Assembly: GCA_028819255.1 (NCBI GenBank)
Contig: JAPPMB010000078.1
Coordinates: forward strand, 1 to 63,638
DNA length: 63,638 bases
Source of the DNA: Bryobacterales bacterium
Lineage (GTDB): Bacteria > Acidobacteriota > Terriglobia > Bryobacterales > UBA6623
Direction: 5' to 3'
This document shows positions 33,663 through 41,417 of the stretch, one piece after another. The notes beneath the pieces are model-generated. The model searched no databases, was not told the DNA's origin, and saw nothing but the letters and a program-made list of their open reading frames with translations. Both the position numbers and the translations under genes were made by a program. The first letter of the stretch is position 1. Every line of letters starts with the position of its first letter.

Positions 33663-34787
33663 TCACATCGCCGGGATGGCCAGATCGATCGCGTCCGTTA
33701 CCTGCGTTGGCGCACCGTAGAGCTTTCCGTAGACCTTGGAGAGTTCGATCGGAGCGTCCTTGGTGACTCCCAGGCCGGCCTGCACTGCGCCCGACGCGTC
33801 GAATCCCAACTCCGAGAATCCGAGCTTCCCGTCCGCATTCGCGTCAGACGGCACGAGGCGCAGGCCCAGCTGCATGGAGCGGAACCTGCGTTCCTTGCTC
33901 AGGCGGACCCTCGCCGCGATCTCCGCCATCGAAAGGACTCCGTCACGGTCCGAATCCTCTCGCTGAAAGTGGCCTCGGGCATGGCCGTCCAGCCCGTCTG
34001 CGTCCACGGGCCGTCCGGTCCTCGGTTGCGAGAGCGCGTATTCCCGAGGGGTCACGCGGCCATCTCCGTCCGCGTCCAGGCTCGTGCGCGACTCCATCGC
34101 TTCAGAGACATCGGAGCGAATCGCGTCGTGCGCCTCCGCAGCGGTCAGCTGACCGTCTCCGTTTGCGTCCAGCGCCATCAGGAACTCGACATCGGCGGAC
34201 TGCAGACCGCCCGGACCGCCCCCGCCTCGTCGATTTCCGCCCCCGCCGCCTCGGTTTCCACGCGGACCGCCACCTGTAGCGCCCCTCCCGCGCCTGCCTC
34301 GCAGCTCCTCCCAAGCTATTGTGTATTCCTCCAGCGTCAATTCGCCGTCCTTGAAGGACTCATGATCACGCATGTAAGATCCCGGCTCGTCCCCTCGAAG
34401 AAGCCCGTCGCCGTCCGCATCTAAAGCCTCGAATCGCTCGAAGGGGTCCGCTCCGCCGCCACGTCCGCGGCCCGTCGACTGCACTTGGCCGTAGCCGACC
34501 GTACGGAGAGACCGGACGAGATCCGACAGCGGGACCCGACCGTCCCGATCGGCATCGACTGCCTCGAATCCCTTCATGAATTCCTTGGTCATGGCGCTCG
34601 CGACCTGGTCCGTCTCGTCCGCCCCGTCAAGGCTGGCGCCTCGGCTGATCGCCGGCGTGACGAAAAGCAACGCAGCCACGGTCCAGAGGCCGGACCAGGC
34701 GAATCCACGCGAGGTGCCGGCTCGTTCGCAGGGGGATGGGCGCCGGGAGGGCGGACTGAATTCTGTTCGACCACGTTTTTGCAACAT
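33663..34787 (-). CDS. Secreted multi-EF-hand protein with Gly/Arg-rich linker
   Basis: A 374-residue protein with an N-terminal export segment (GLWTVAALLFVTPAISRG) and repeated calcium-binding EF-hand loops: DADRDGRVPLSDLV, DADGDGLLRGDEPG, DANGDGQLTAAEAH, DADGDGRVTPREYA, DSDRDGVLSMAEIA and DANADGKLGFSELG. A region of Gly and Arg (GRRGRGATGGGPRGNRGGGG, about 167-193) separates two EF-hand groups. It is likely an extracytoplasmic calcium-binding protein; the partner is unknown. ATG 34787 follows a TACACT box by 7 nt, which would make the transcript leaderless. GC content drops just before the start. It sits alone between the hydrolase and a remnant-rich gap. Confidence 0.85.
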   Translation of the reverse strand: MLQKRGRTEFSPPSRRPSPCERAGTSRGFAWSGLWTVAALLFVTPAISRGASLDGADETDQVASAMTKEFMKGFEAVDADRDGRVPLSDLVRSLRTVGYGQVQSTGRGRGGGADPFERFEALDADGDGLLRGDEPGSYMRDHESFKDGELTLEEYTIAWEELRGRRGRGATGGGPRGNRGGGGGNRRGGGGPGGLQSADVEFLMALDANGDGQLTAAEAHDAIRSDVSEAMESRTSLDADGDGRVTPREYALSQPRTGRPVDADGLDGHARGHFQREDSDRDGVLSMAEIAARVRLSKERRFRSMQLGLRLVPSDANADGKLGFSELGFDASGAVQAGLGVTKDAPIELSKVYGKLYGAPTQVTDAIDLAIPAM

Positions 34788-34794
34788 GATTGCA

Positions 34795-34800
34795 AGTGTA
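34795..34800 (-). promoter_or_regulatory. -10 box 7 nt before the EF-hand gene
   Basis: TACACT on the minus strand ends 7 nt before ATG 34787. No convincing -35 was seen, but the spacing matches the leaderless arrangement at the sulfite oxidase gene. Confidence 0.4.
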
Positions 34801-35342
34801 CCATGGAATCAGGATGTGACGCCGCCCGACACGGAGACAAGGCTGTCGCGGAGACCCGGTGTCGGCGGACGATTGCAAGGAACGCTTTGCAGCCTCCGGA
34901 TGCACTGGCATGAGACCGCTCCCCGATCACTGCCCCGGCGACTGGCCTGGCGGCCGGATCCCGGCTCCCGGAACCGCCGGGTGCGAGCCGCCCGATCGGC
35001 TCGGCTCGGACTCACCGGCCTCGAGAGTGGGTTCTCGGCGGACTGCAGGGCCGATCCTCGCTGAAGAATAAGTTCCCGCGCCAGTTTGTCGTAGGGAATC
35101 CGCAGGGCCGCCGAACCGTCGCAACGCAGCGGTCTCGGAATCCTCCGGAGGCTGCAGAGGCCGATGCGTGCCTGTCCCGGATCAACAACGGGCACCGGCA
35201 TTCCTGTTGGATGAGGACAGGCGCGAGCCGCCGGGACGAGCTCCCGATTCCGCATTCCTGCCAGGTGGTGGCTGGTCCGGCCGTTCGTTTGCGGACGAAA
35301 TCCTCCGCTGAGGTGTCCTGCTACGCTTTGGGTCGGTCGCGT
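34801..35342. other. Intergenic with possible DUF1549 scrap on the minus strand
   Basis: About 540 bases without an intact gene. On the minus strand, 35120 down to 35044 reads IPYDKLARELILQRGSA, which resembles the PYD-x-x-x-R-E-L-I signature of DUF1549 proteins. The surrounding frame shows no other family features, so it is at best a fragment of a lost PSD1-type gene. Confidence 0.3.
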
Positions 35343-36776
35343 ATGCCCTCCGAATCCCGAAGGAACTTTCTGCGCCAGGCCCTGGCGGCTGCACACGTCG
35401 CCGTCGGCGCCGGCTGTACGACCCAGCAGGAGGCCTCTTCCAGCCGCCCCAACATCGTGGTCGTCGTGACCGACGACCAGCGCTGGGACATGCTCGGCGC
35501 CGCTGGGAACTCCATCATCAGGACGCCCAACATGGACCGGCTCGCCCGGGAGGGCGTGCTCTTCGAGAACCATTTCGTCACGACTTCTCTGTGCGCGCCA
35601 TCGCGGACGTCGATGTTCACCGGACTGTATGCAAGCTGCCACGGCACCCATGGGTTCGCCACGTCGATGTCGGACGAGCTGCACGCCAGGAGCTACCCGG
35701 TGCGGCTCAGAGGGGCGGGCTACAGGACCGGATTCGTCGGCAAGTACGGCGTTGGCCGGACGCTCCCGACGGAGCAGTTCGACTTCTTCGAGGGCTTCTC
35801 GGGACAGGGGCAGTACGTCCACGAAGTTGACGGCGAGGAGAAGCACCTGACGGGGATCATCGGCGATCAGGCGCTGGAATTCCTTCAGACTTGCGAGGCC
35901 GGACAGCCGTTCTGCCTTTCGGTCAGCTTCAAGGCGCCGCACGTGCAGGATCGGGTCCCGCCGTTCTTCATCAACGATCCCGAGTACGACAGCCTCTACG
36001 AGGACGTTGAGATTCCTCCGTTCAAGAAACTCGACCCCCGCTACTTCGACGAGCTGCCGGAATTCCTCAAGGACGGCTACGAGGGACGCATTCGCCAGCA
36101 GCGGCGGTTTCCGACACCAGAGACCTGGCAGGAGGCGATGAAGCGCTACTACCGGCTGATCACGGGCGTCGACGCGCAGATCGGCCGCATGCTCGACTGG
36201 CTCGACCGCTCCGGCCTCGGCGCGAACACCGTGATCGTCTTCACCTCGGACAACGGCTTCTTTCTCGGCGAGTGGGGCTGGGCGGGAAAGTACTTCATCC
36301 ACGAGGAGTCGATCCGCGCGCCCCTGATCGTCCGGGATCCCCGCAGCCCGGAGAGGGCGGGTCGGCGGCGCTCCGAGATGACCCTTAACATCGACATCGC
36401 GCCGACGATCCTCGAGCTTGCAGGCCTCGAGATCGATCCATCGACGAATGGCCGCAGCGTCGTTCCGATGCTTGGCGGCGAGTCCCCGCCGTGGCGGAGC
36501 GACTGGCACTACGAGTTTCTCTGGCAGCGGGAAGGGATCCCGATTCCGCGCACCGAGGGCGTTCGCACCCGGAGGTGGAAGTACAACCTCTTTCTCGACG
36601 GTCAGCCGGGGTACGAGCAGCTCTACGATCTGGAGGCGGACCCGGAAGAGGAGACGAACCTTGCAGCGTCACCGGATCACGCGGAAGTCCTGCAGGAACT
36701 GCGGGGCCGTCACGAGGCTTGGAAGCGCGCCCTGTCCGGCTGGCGAGCCGACAGGCCTTGGGCCGACCCCTCGTAG
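35343..36776 (+). CDS. Sulfatase 1 (Tat lipoprotein)
   Basis: A 477-residue type I sulfatase that would hydrolyse a sulfate ester, probably on a glycan. The Tat signal SRRNFLRQALAAAHVAVGAG ends at lipobox Cys25. Metal-binding start IVVVVTDDQRWDM precedes the formylglycine site LCAPSRTSMFTG, with Cys84 converted to formylglycine by a maturation enzyme that is not in this window. Further landmarks are GYRTGFVGKYGVG, SFKAPHVQDRVPPF, VIVFTSDNGFFLGEWGWAGK and EESIRAPLIVRDPRS. This is a branch where the first Asp pair is DD and the C-terminus includes RRWKYNLFLDGQPGYEQLYD. ATG 35343 is chosen because it starts the Tat signal. The next gene is convergent, with a short gap. Confidence 0.9.
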   Translation: MPSESRRNFLRQALAAAHVAVGAGCTTQQEASSSRPNIVVVVTDDQRWDMLGAAGNSIIRTPNMDRLAREGVLFENHFVTTSLCAPSRTSMFTGLYASCHGTHGFATSMSDELHARSYPVRLRGAGYRTGFVGKYGVGRTLPTEQFDFFEGFSGQGQYVHEVDGEEKHLTGIIGDQALEFLQTCEAGQPFCLSVSFKAPHVQDRVPPFFINDPEYDSLYEDVEIPPFKKLDPRYFDELPEFLKDGYEGRIRQQRRFPTPETWQEAMKRYYRLITGVDAQIGRMLDWLDRSGLGANTVIVFTSDNGFFLGEWGWAGKYFIHEESIRAPLIVRDPRSPERAGRRRSEMTLNIDIAPTILELAGLEIDPSTNGRSVVPMLGGESPPWRSDWHYEFLWQREGIPIPRTEGVRTRRWKYNLFLDGQPGYEQLYDLEADPEEETNLAASPDHAEVLQELRGRHEAWKRALSGWRADRPWADPS

Positions 36777-36796
36777 GGGGCGGAGCGCGGCGCGGG

Positions 36797-38290
36797 TCAG
36801 CGCTCGTCGGGGGGCAGCCGCCCCGAGGGCTTGCCTGCGTCATAGGCAGGGTTTCTGGACGGCATGTTCGCATCGACCTCTGCCAGCCAGTTGTCGAGCT
36901 TCTCCGCAAGCGCCCCCGCCTTCTCGGGCAGGAGAGCGGACAGGTCGTAGCGCTCGCCGGGGTCGTCTTCCAGGTTGTAGAGTTCGTTCGCGCCGTCCTC
37001 GTACCACCTGATCAGCTTCCAGTCGCCGGCTCGGATCGCTGCGCTCGGCGCACCGCCCTGGTTTCCGTAGTGCGGGTAGTGCCAGTACAGCGGGGAACGC
37101 CTTGCCGCCTCGCCTCGAAGCAGGGGCGCCATGCTCTCGCCGTCCAGATGCTGGTCTGGACGGAGGCGCAGGCCGGACAGCTCAAGCAGGGTCGGGTAGA
37201 AGTCCGTGCTCGTCACTGGCTCGTCGATCACCGATCCGGGTCGCGTGGCGCCGGGAGCGCGAATCAGCATGGGTTCCCGGATGCCGCCTTCGTACATCCA
37301 GCCCTTGCCGCCGCGCAGGGGCAGGTTCGCCGTCGGGGAGCCTTCGGAAGTGCTCAGGCCGCCGTTGTCGGACATGAAGACGACGATGGTGCGCCGCTCC
37401 AGACCGTTGGCGGCGAGGGCGTCGAGGACCGTGCCGACCGCCGAGTCGAGGGCCTCGACCATCCCGCCGTAGATCGCGTGGTCCTGGACCTGCCTCGCGT
37501 CGCGGAAGCCTTCCCGGATCCAGCGCGGCCCGGAGAACGCGAGCCTCTTGGCCTTGGCCTCGTACTTGGCTTCCAGCGCCGCCGTCGTCATCAGCGGCGT
37601 GTGGACGGAATAGAACGAGAGAAAGGCGAGAAAGGGCTTGTCCCGGTTTGCGGCGATGAAGCGTGCGGTCTCGCGAGCGAGGCGCTCCGGGAGAAACTCG
37701 CCCGGGGGGCCGTCGGCCAGATTCGGGTTGCCGTAGGGCGAGAAGTACTTGTCGCCGTACCATGGGCCGCCGTGTTCCCAGCCGCCCTTGTTGACGTCGA
37801 ATCCCTGGTCCTCAGGCCAGTGGCCCTCAGACCCGAGGTGCCACTTGCCCGCAAAGAAGGTCGCGTAGCCGTTCTCCTTGAAAGCCTCGGCCAGCGTCGT
37901 CTCCTCAAGCGGCATGCGGTCCGAGTATGGGGAGGGAAGCATCGCCGTGTTGCGACTCCATGATTCCGGCTGGTTGCCGCCCGAGGGGCTGATGTAGTCA
38001 GTCACCCGAATCCGGACCGGGTACTTGCCCGTCATGATGCTCGCCCGAGTCGGCGAGCAGACGGGGCAGGCCGCGTAGGCCTGGGTGAACCTTGCACCCG
38101 ACGATGCCAGACTGTCGAGGCTGGGGGTCTCGTAGAACCGGCTGCCGTAGCAGCCCAGGTCCCGCCAGCCCAGATCGTCGGCGAGGAGGAAGACGACGTT
38201 GGGCGGAGCGCCCAGCGCGGTTGCCGCAAAGGCGGCAAGGAGAAGGATCGCTCTCAGCAGTCGGTCAGGCCTGTCCAGCATGGAACCCAT
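36797..38290 (-). CDS. Sulfatase 2
   Basis: A 497-residue exported sulfatase. The signal peptide is LLRAILLLAAFAATALG. Landmarks are NVVFLLADDLGWRDLGCYGS, the formylglycine site VCSPTRASIMTG (Cys78), ENGYATFFAGKWHLGSEGHW, FLAFLSFYSVHTPLMTTAA, IVVFMSDNGGLSTSEGSPTA and WKLIRWYEDGANELYNLEDD. This layout resembles arylsulfatase A or iduronate/N-acetylgalactosamine sulfatases; the substrate is unassigned. ATG 38290 and ATG 38281 are both possible; a CAGAAT box ends 7 nt before 38281. The first part of this gene and its upstream DNA occur again, degraded, at 39.4-39.6 kb. Confidence 0.9.
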   Translation of the reverse strand: MGSMLDRPDRLLRAILLLAAFAATALGAPPNVVFLLADDLGWRDLGCYGSRFYETPSLDSLASSGARFTQAYAACPVCSPTRASIMTGKYPVRIRVTDYISPSGGNQPESWSRNTAMLPSPYSDRMPLEETTLAEAFKENGYATFFAGKWHLGSEGHWPEDQGFDVNKGGWEHGGPWYGDKYFSPYGNPNLADGPPGEFLPERLARETARFIAANRDKPFLAFLSFYSVHTPLMTTAALEAKYEAKAKRLAFSGPRWIREGFRDARQVQDHAIYGGMVEALDSAVGTVLDALAANGLERRTIVVFMSDNGGLSTSEGSPTANLPLRGGKGWMYEGGIREPMLIRAPGATRPGSVIDEPVTSTDFYPTLLELSGLRLRPDQHLDGESMAPLLRGEAARRSPLYWHYPHYGNQGGAPSAAIRAGDWKLIRWYEDGANELYNLEDDPGERYDLSALLPEKAGALAEKLDNWLAEVDANMPSRNPAYDAGKPSGRLPPDER

Positions 38291-38533
38291 TCTGGGGATG
38301 TCGGCGAGGCCGTTGTCAAGCCGGTCAAGACGGGGCGGGCTCGTTCGTCGGCGGGTTCCGGACTCCCGCAGGACTCCTCCGGCCCAATCCGCCCTCGTTG
38401 GCCCTGCGGCACCGTAAGCCGGTCCCAGCGGGGTAGGCGGGCTTCCACCTCCTTGACGGAGAGGCCATTGCCGGTCACCCTCTGCGGGTCAGCATCCGGT
38501 AGCCGCGAAGTCGGGGTGTCCAGGTCTCCGTCT

Positions 38534-38794
38534 CTAGTCGGCTGGAGGTGACGCAGCTGGCGAGATGGCACGTTCGAGTGTTTCGAGCCGCTGATCGACT
38601 TTCCAAGAGGCGATTTCGACGGTGCGCAGACGGTCATCCATGGCGCGAACGTCCGTTTCGAGCCGGTCGATGCGGGCGTTGACACCCCCGATGAGAAACG
38701 CCAACACGGAGACAACAACCGGGGCGATCACCGTTCCGATGATCCACTTGGTGTCGCTGCTTACGCTTCTGCTGTATTTCGGCCGAGTCTGCAT
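38534..38794 (-). CDS. Small membrane-anchored coiled-coil protein
   Basis: An 86-residue protein from ATG 38794 (97 residues if ATG 38827 is used). A membrane helix (KWIIGTVIAPVVVSVLAFLI) is followed by a heptad-like coiled coil (VNARIDRLETDVRAMDDRLR, VDQRLETLERAI). Such short proteins are common in bacteria and have no assigned function. No ribosome-binding site is visible. It lies between the sulfatase 2 upstream region and the group II intron fragment. Confidence 0.6.
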   Translation of the reverse strand: MQTRPKYSRSVSSDTKWIIGTVIAPVVVSVLAFLIGGVNARIDRLETDVRAMDDRLRTVEIASWKVDQRLETLERAISPAASPPAD

Positions 38795-38891
38795 TTCGAG
38801 GCTTGCAGGCTCGCCAGCAATTCGCAACGTAGGGGGCTGGCTGGGATGTGGAGGCCTCGTCGGGATTTCGCGCCTGCCGCGGGCGGCCTGC

Positions 38892-39385
38892 GTGGAGCAA
38901 GCCAGCCCGGTTTCCTCAGTGCGCGGTGAGAAAACGCCCTTGCTGGTTCAAATCCCGCTTGGCAACTGTTGCTCCAGCCGGAACCTGACGGAGCCGTTCA
39001 TGAAGGTAACAACCTGGGTTGAAGGTTGAAGCACTGCGATGCCAATGGACTGTCTTGGACGGTTCAGCGAGTTCGCAGGCCACAACGCGAGTAGACGTTG
39101 AGCGGGCCTCGAAAAGGGCAATGCAGCAGCCGACCCGCCCGAACTACGGGGAGGGCCGCCGTTGGCCGGGTAGCGAGCGACGTTCGGCTCCTCCGGGGTA
39201 GCGGCGGCGGCATGTGTGCGAGAGGGAGATGGAAGCCAACGCCGGTAGCCCTGACGGTGGTGCGCAAGCGCCGACCGGCGGCCCGCGAGGGACAGGCCGG
39301 GCCATGCTGGGTGGCGGAGAAGCCCGTAGAGCTGACGAAGCCGGGCATTGCCGGCGGAGGGAAGGGGCGTTGGTTCAAGATGAGC
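38892..39385 (+). ncRNA. Group II intron 5' fragment (ribozyme domains plus start of ORF)
   Basis: The stretch contains ordered segments I recognise from bacterial group II intron RNAs: GCGCGGTGAGAAAACGCCC, CTGGTTCAAATCCCGCTTGG, GTTGCTCCAGCCGGAACCTG, ATGAAGGTAACAACCTGG, CGCGAGTAGACGTTGAGCGG, CTCGAAAAGGGCAATGCAGC and GAGCGACGTTCGGCTCCTCC. It then enters the N-terminus of the intron-encoded reverse transcriptase (REGQAGPCWVAEKPVELT, KPGIAGGGKGRWFK) and is cut off right there at about 39380. The reverse transcriptase core and domains V-VI are absent, so it is dead. The 5' boundary near 38892 (GTGGAG) is approximate. Confidence 0.75.
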
Positions 39386-39397
39386 AGCCCATGTCGT

Positions 39398-39562
39398 CGG
39401 CTGGGATGAGGACGACGTTGGGCGGAGCGCGCGACGCGGTTACGGCGAGGCCATTGTCAATCCGGTCGGGACTGCGTGGGCTCGTCGGCAGATGGCGGTG
39501 CCCCGCACGACTGCTGCATCCACAATCCGCCCTCTCAGGCTGTCACCTGACCCTGCGGTACT
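39398..39562 (-). pseudogene. Diverged duplicate of the sulfatase 2 start region
   Basis: Segments of 39405-39562 align with 38184-38420: GACGACGTTGGGCGGAGCGC and GCGCGGTT (start of sulfatase 2 on the minus strand, APPNVV), then after an 80-base gap GGCGAGGCC, TTGTCAA and CCGGTC (upstream DNA), and AATCCGCCCTC and CCCTGCGG. It is the remains of another sulfatase gene start, truncated by the group II intron fragment. Confidence 0.6.
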
Positions 39563-40544
39563 CCTCGCCCAGTCCTGGCAGGTACTTCGGAGGACTCTGG
39601 TACATGTGCCCTTCGAGGAACGTCACCGACCGGTCTCGGGTGACCTTCTCCAAGGCGCTCATCGCTCGTCGGTAGGCCACATAGTCCGGGCCGTTGCCGC
39701 CCATCGAGGAGATCCGGGCGGGCTGCGCAGCCTTCCAGTGCTCGTAGCCCGCATAGCGGACCATGAAGAACACCTCGTCGAATTCGGGGCTTTCCGGAAA
39801 GCCGCTCTCGTCCGGGTAGACGGCCTTCCACTGGCCGACGATCCTGGCGCCGACCTTCTCCAGATACGGCCAGAGATGCGCGACCCCCTCGGCGATGATC
39901 CGGTCCGCCGATCCCTTGTCGATCTTCAGGCGCTCAAGGGCGACGATCTCGGGAGCCGGCCAGTTGACGTCGTTGCGAACCGGGTGCGGGCCCTCGGCCG
40001 CGGCGCCTGCCGCGACCTCGTACGCCTCGTCGAGCGCCGGCATGTAGTAGACGCTCGGGGCGGCGGTCCTCCCTTCCAGGAAGTGCCCGCCTCGGGACCC
40101 GGCAGTGTAGTGGCCTCGCGCCCGCAGCGCGTCCTGGCTGCGATGGTAGTCGGGGCCGTCGCCCCCCAGCAGCAGGTGCCCTTGGCGTGTGGCCTTCCAG
40201 TGGTCGTAGCTGGCGTAGCGCGCCAGCCGGTAGCCATGGTCGAAGTCCGGATCCCCGGCCGAGCCGTCCGGATGGATGACCTTCCATTGCCCGACGATCC
40301 GGCTGCCGATCTTCTCGAACCAGGGCCAGACCCCGTCTCGGCTCAGGCGGAAGTACGCTTCGTGGCCGCCCTTGAGCAGCTTCTGGTGGCGGAACACCAG
40401 CAACTCTGTTCCTTCCTGGACCACGCCGTTGCGGACAGGGCGGGGAGGCTCCTGCTGCTGTCCTGCCGCGGCGCCGGCGAGGCCGCTGGCGATCACCAGC
40501 ACGAGAATCGTTCTGAGCGAGGATGGGACTGCCACGTACCGCAC
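39543..40544 (-). CDS. Exported tandem NIPSNAP-like protein
   Basis: A 333-residue protein with a signal peptide (TILVLVIASGLAGAAAG). Two homologous halves are visible: GSRIVGQWKVIHPDGSAG with LARYASYDHWKATR, and GARIVGQWKAVYPDESGF with MVRYAGYEHWKAAQ. The pattern suggests two dimeric alpha-beta barrel domains, as in NIPSNAP-like proteins. Such domains may bind small ligands or act as enzymes; function is unknown. The end of the gene overlaps the duplicated sulfatase remnant, so its C-terminus was left intact by that rearrangement. The upstream gene (41153-40590) is on the same strand about 45 nt away. Confidence 0.7.
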   Translation of the reverse strand: MRYVAVPSSLRTILVLVIASGLAGAAAGQQQEPPRPVRNGVVQEGTELLVFRHQKLLKGGHEAYFRLSRDGVWPWFEKIGSRIVGQWKVIHPDGSAGDPDFDHGYRLARYASYDHWKATRQGHLLLGGDGPDYHRSQDALRARGHYTAGSRGGHFLEGRTAAPSVYYMPALDEAYEVAAGAAAEGPHPVRNDVNWPAPEIVALERLKIDKGSADRIIAEGVAHLWPYLEKVGARIVGQWKAVYPDESGFPESPEFDEVFFMVRYAGYEHWKAAQPARISSMGGNGPDYVAYRRAMSALEKVTRDRSVTFLEGHMYQSPPKYLPGLGEEYRRVR

Positions 40545-40589
40545 CAGTCTAGTGCCGTCGATTCGCGATGGCGCGTCGAGGCGGACTCT

Positions 40590-41153
40590 TCACGCCGAGA
40601 CCGGCATGCGGCGGTCGCGACCCGCATGCGCCTCGACCCAGCGGCCGTTGCGGAGGGCAAACTGGCGGCAGCGGTCGATCGATGCTCCCAGCGAGACCGT
40701 CCGGGAAAGCGCCGCAGCGAGCGGAACGGCTCCCAGTGTCATGTACCCGCCGACTGCATCCAGGAGTCGTTCGCGGAGATCTGCCAGTTCGCTCCGGGTG
40801 GCGTCGCTCCCGATCTGTGCGATCGCACTCTCCCACGTCTGCGATTGCCGCCCGACGGCCTCCGCCGGTACTGGACGCCGAATCAGCACGCCAGTCGCCA
40901 AGTGCCGGAAAAGGCTGAGTCCGTGCGAATGGCGGATCATGCTGCGGATGCTGTTCCGGAGCATCCGGCACGCCGGTTCGCCCGTCGCGGCCTTGCCGGT
41001 CCGGGCGAGGTCGAACAGCTCCGCCTCCAGGACGTAGAGCCGATGACGAAAGGCCTCCAGGCCGCACTCCCAGCAGATCTTCGCGATGAGCAGAAACGCA
41101 ATGGTCGAGAATGCGAGGGACCGCGCGAGGAAGGGGAATTCGGAATCGAGCAT
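40590..41153 (-). CDS. Hypothetical protein with N-terminal membrane helix
   Basis: A 187-residue protein. ATG 41153 starts a hydrophobic segment (ARSLAFSTIAFLLIAKICW), then mostly helical sequence with no family I recognise (RHRLYVLEAELFDLARTGKA, ATRSELADLRERLLDAVGGY). The C-terminus is basic. The frame is open further upstream (to 41351) but that part lacks coding character. The NIPSNAP-like gene follows on the same strand. Confidence 0.55.
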   Translation of the reverse strand: MLDSEFPFLARSLAFSTIAFLLIAKICWECGLEAFRHRLYVLEAELFDLARTGKAATGEPACRMLRNSIRSMIRHSHGLSLFRHLATGVLIRRPVPAEAVGRQSQTWESAIAQIGSDATRSELADLRERLLDAVGGYMTLGAVPLAAALSRTVSLGASIDRCRQFALRNGRWVEAHAGRDRRMPVSA

Positions 41154-41417
41154 CTTGGACTGTCTCTGGCGGGCGCTGCCCGGCCTGTAGCCGAGAGCAC
41201 GGTTGTTTTCATGATTATCGCAGTGTATGCCCAGCATGTCAACCTGAAATGATTTGTAATTTTCCCCTCCTGTTCGTATTGGAGTCCACATGCGGTCAAC
41301 CTCTCGGGATTCCGCCCGCTCCCGAGACACCGGAACACGGGGCGTTTTCATTCGGTCATGGCGGCGCTGGGGGCAGACCGTGACATAATCCTTGAGCGGG
41401 CGGAGTCATTCGCCAGC

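Noticed and set aside
34809..36509. Minus-strand ORF of 566 codons overlapping sulfatase 1.
   Set aside because: Mostly an antisense shadow of the sulfatase; only its last part outside the gene has a weak DUF1549-like signature.
38945..38975. GGTTCAAATCC resembling a tRNA T-loop.
   Set aside because: It lies within the group II intron domain I segment and has no acceptor or anticodon stems.
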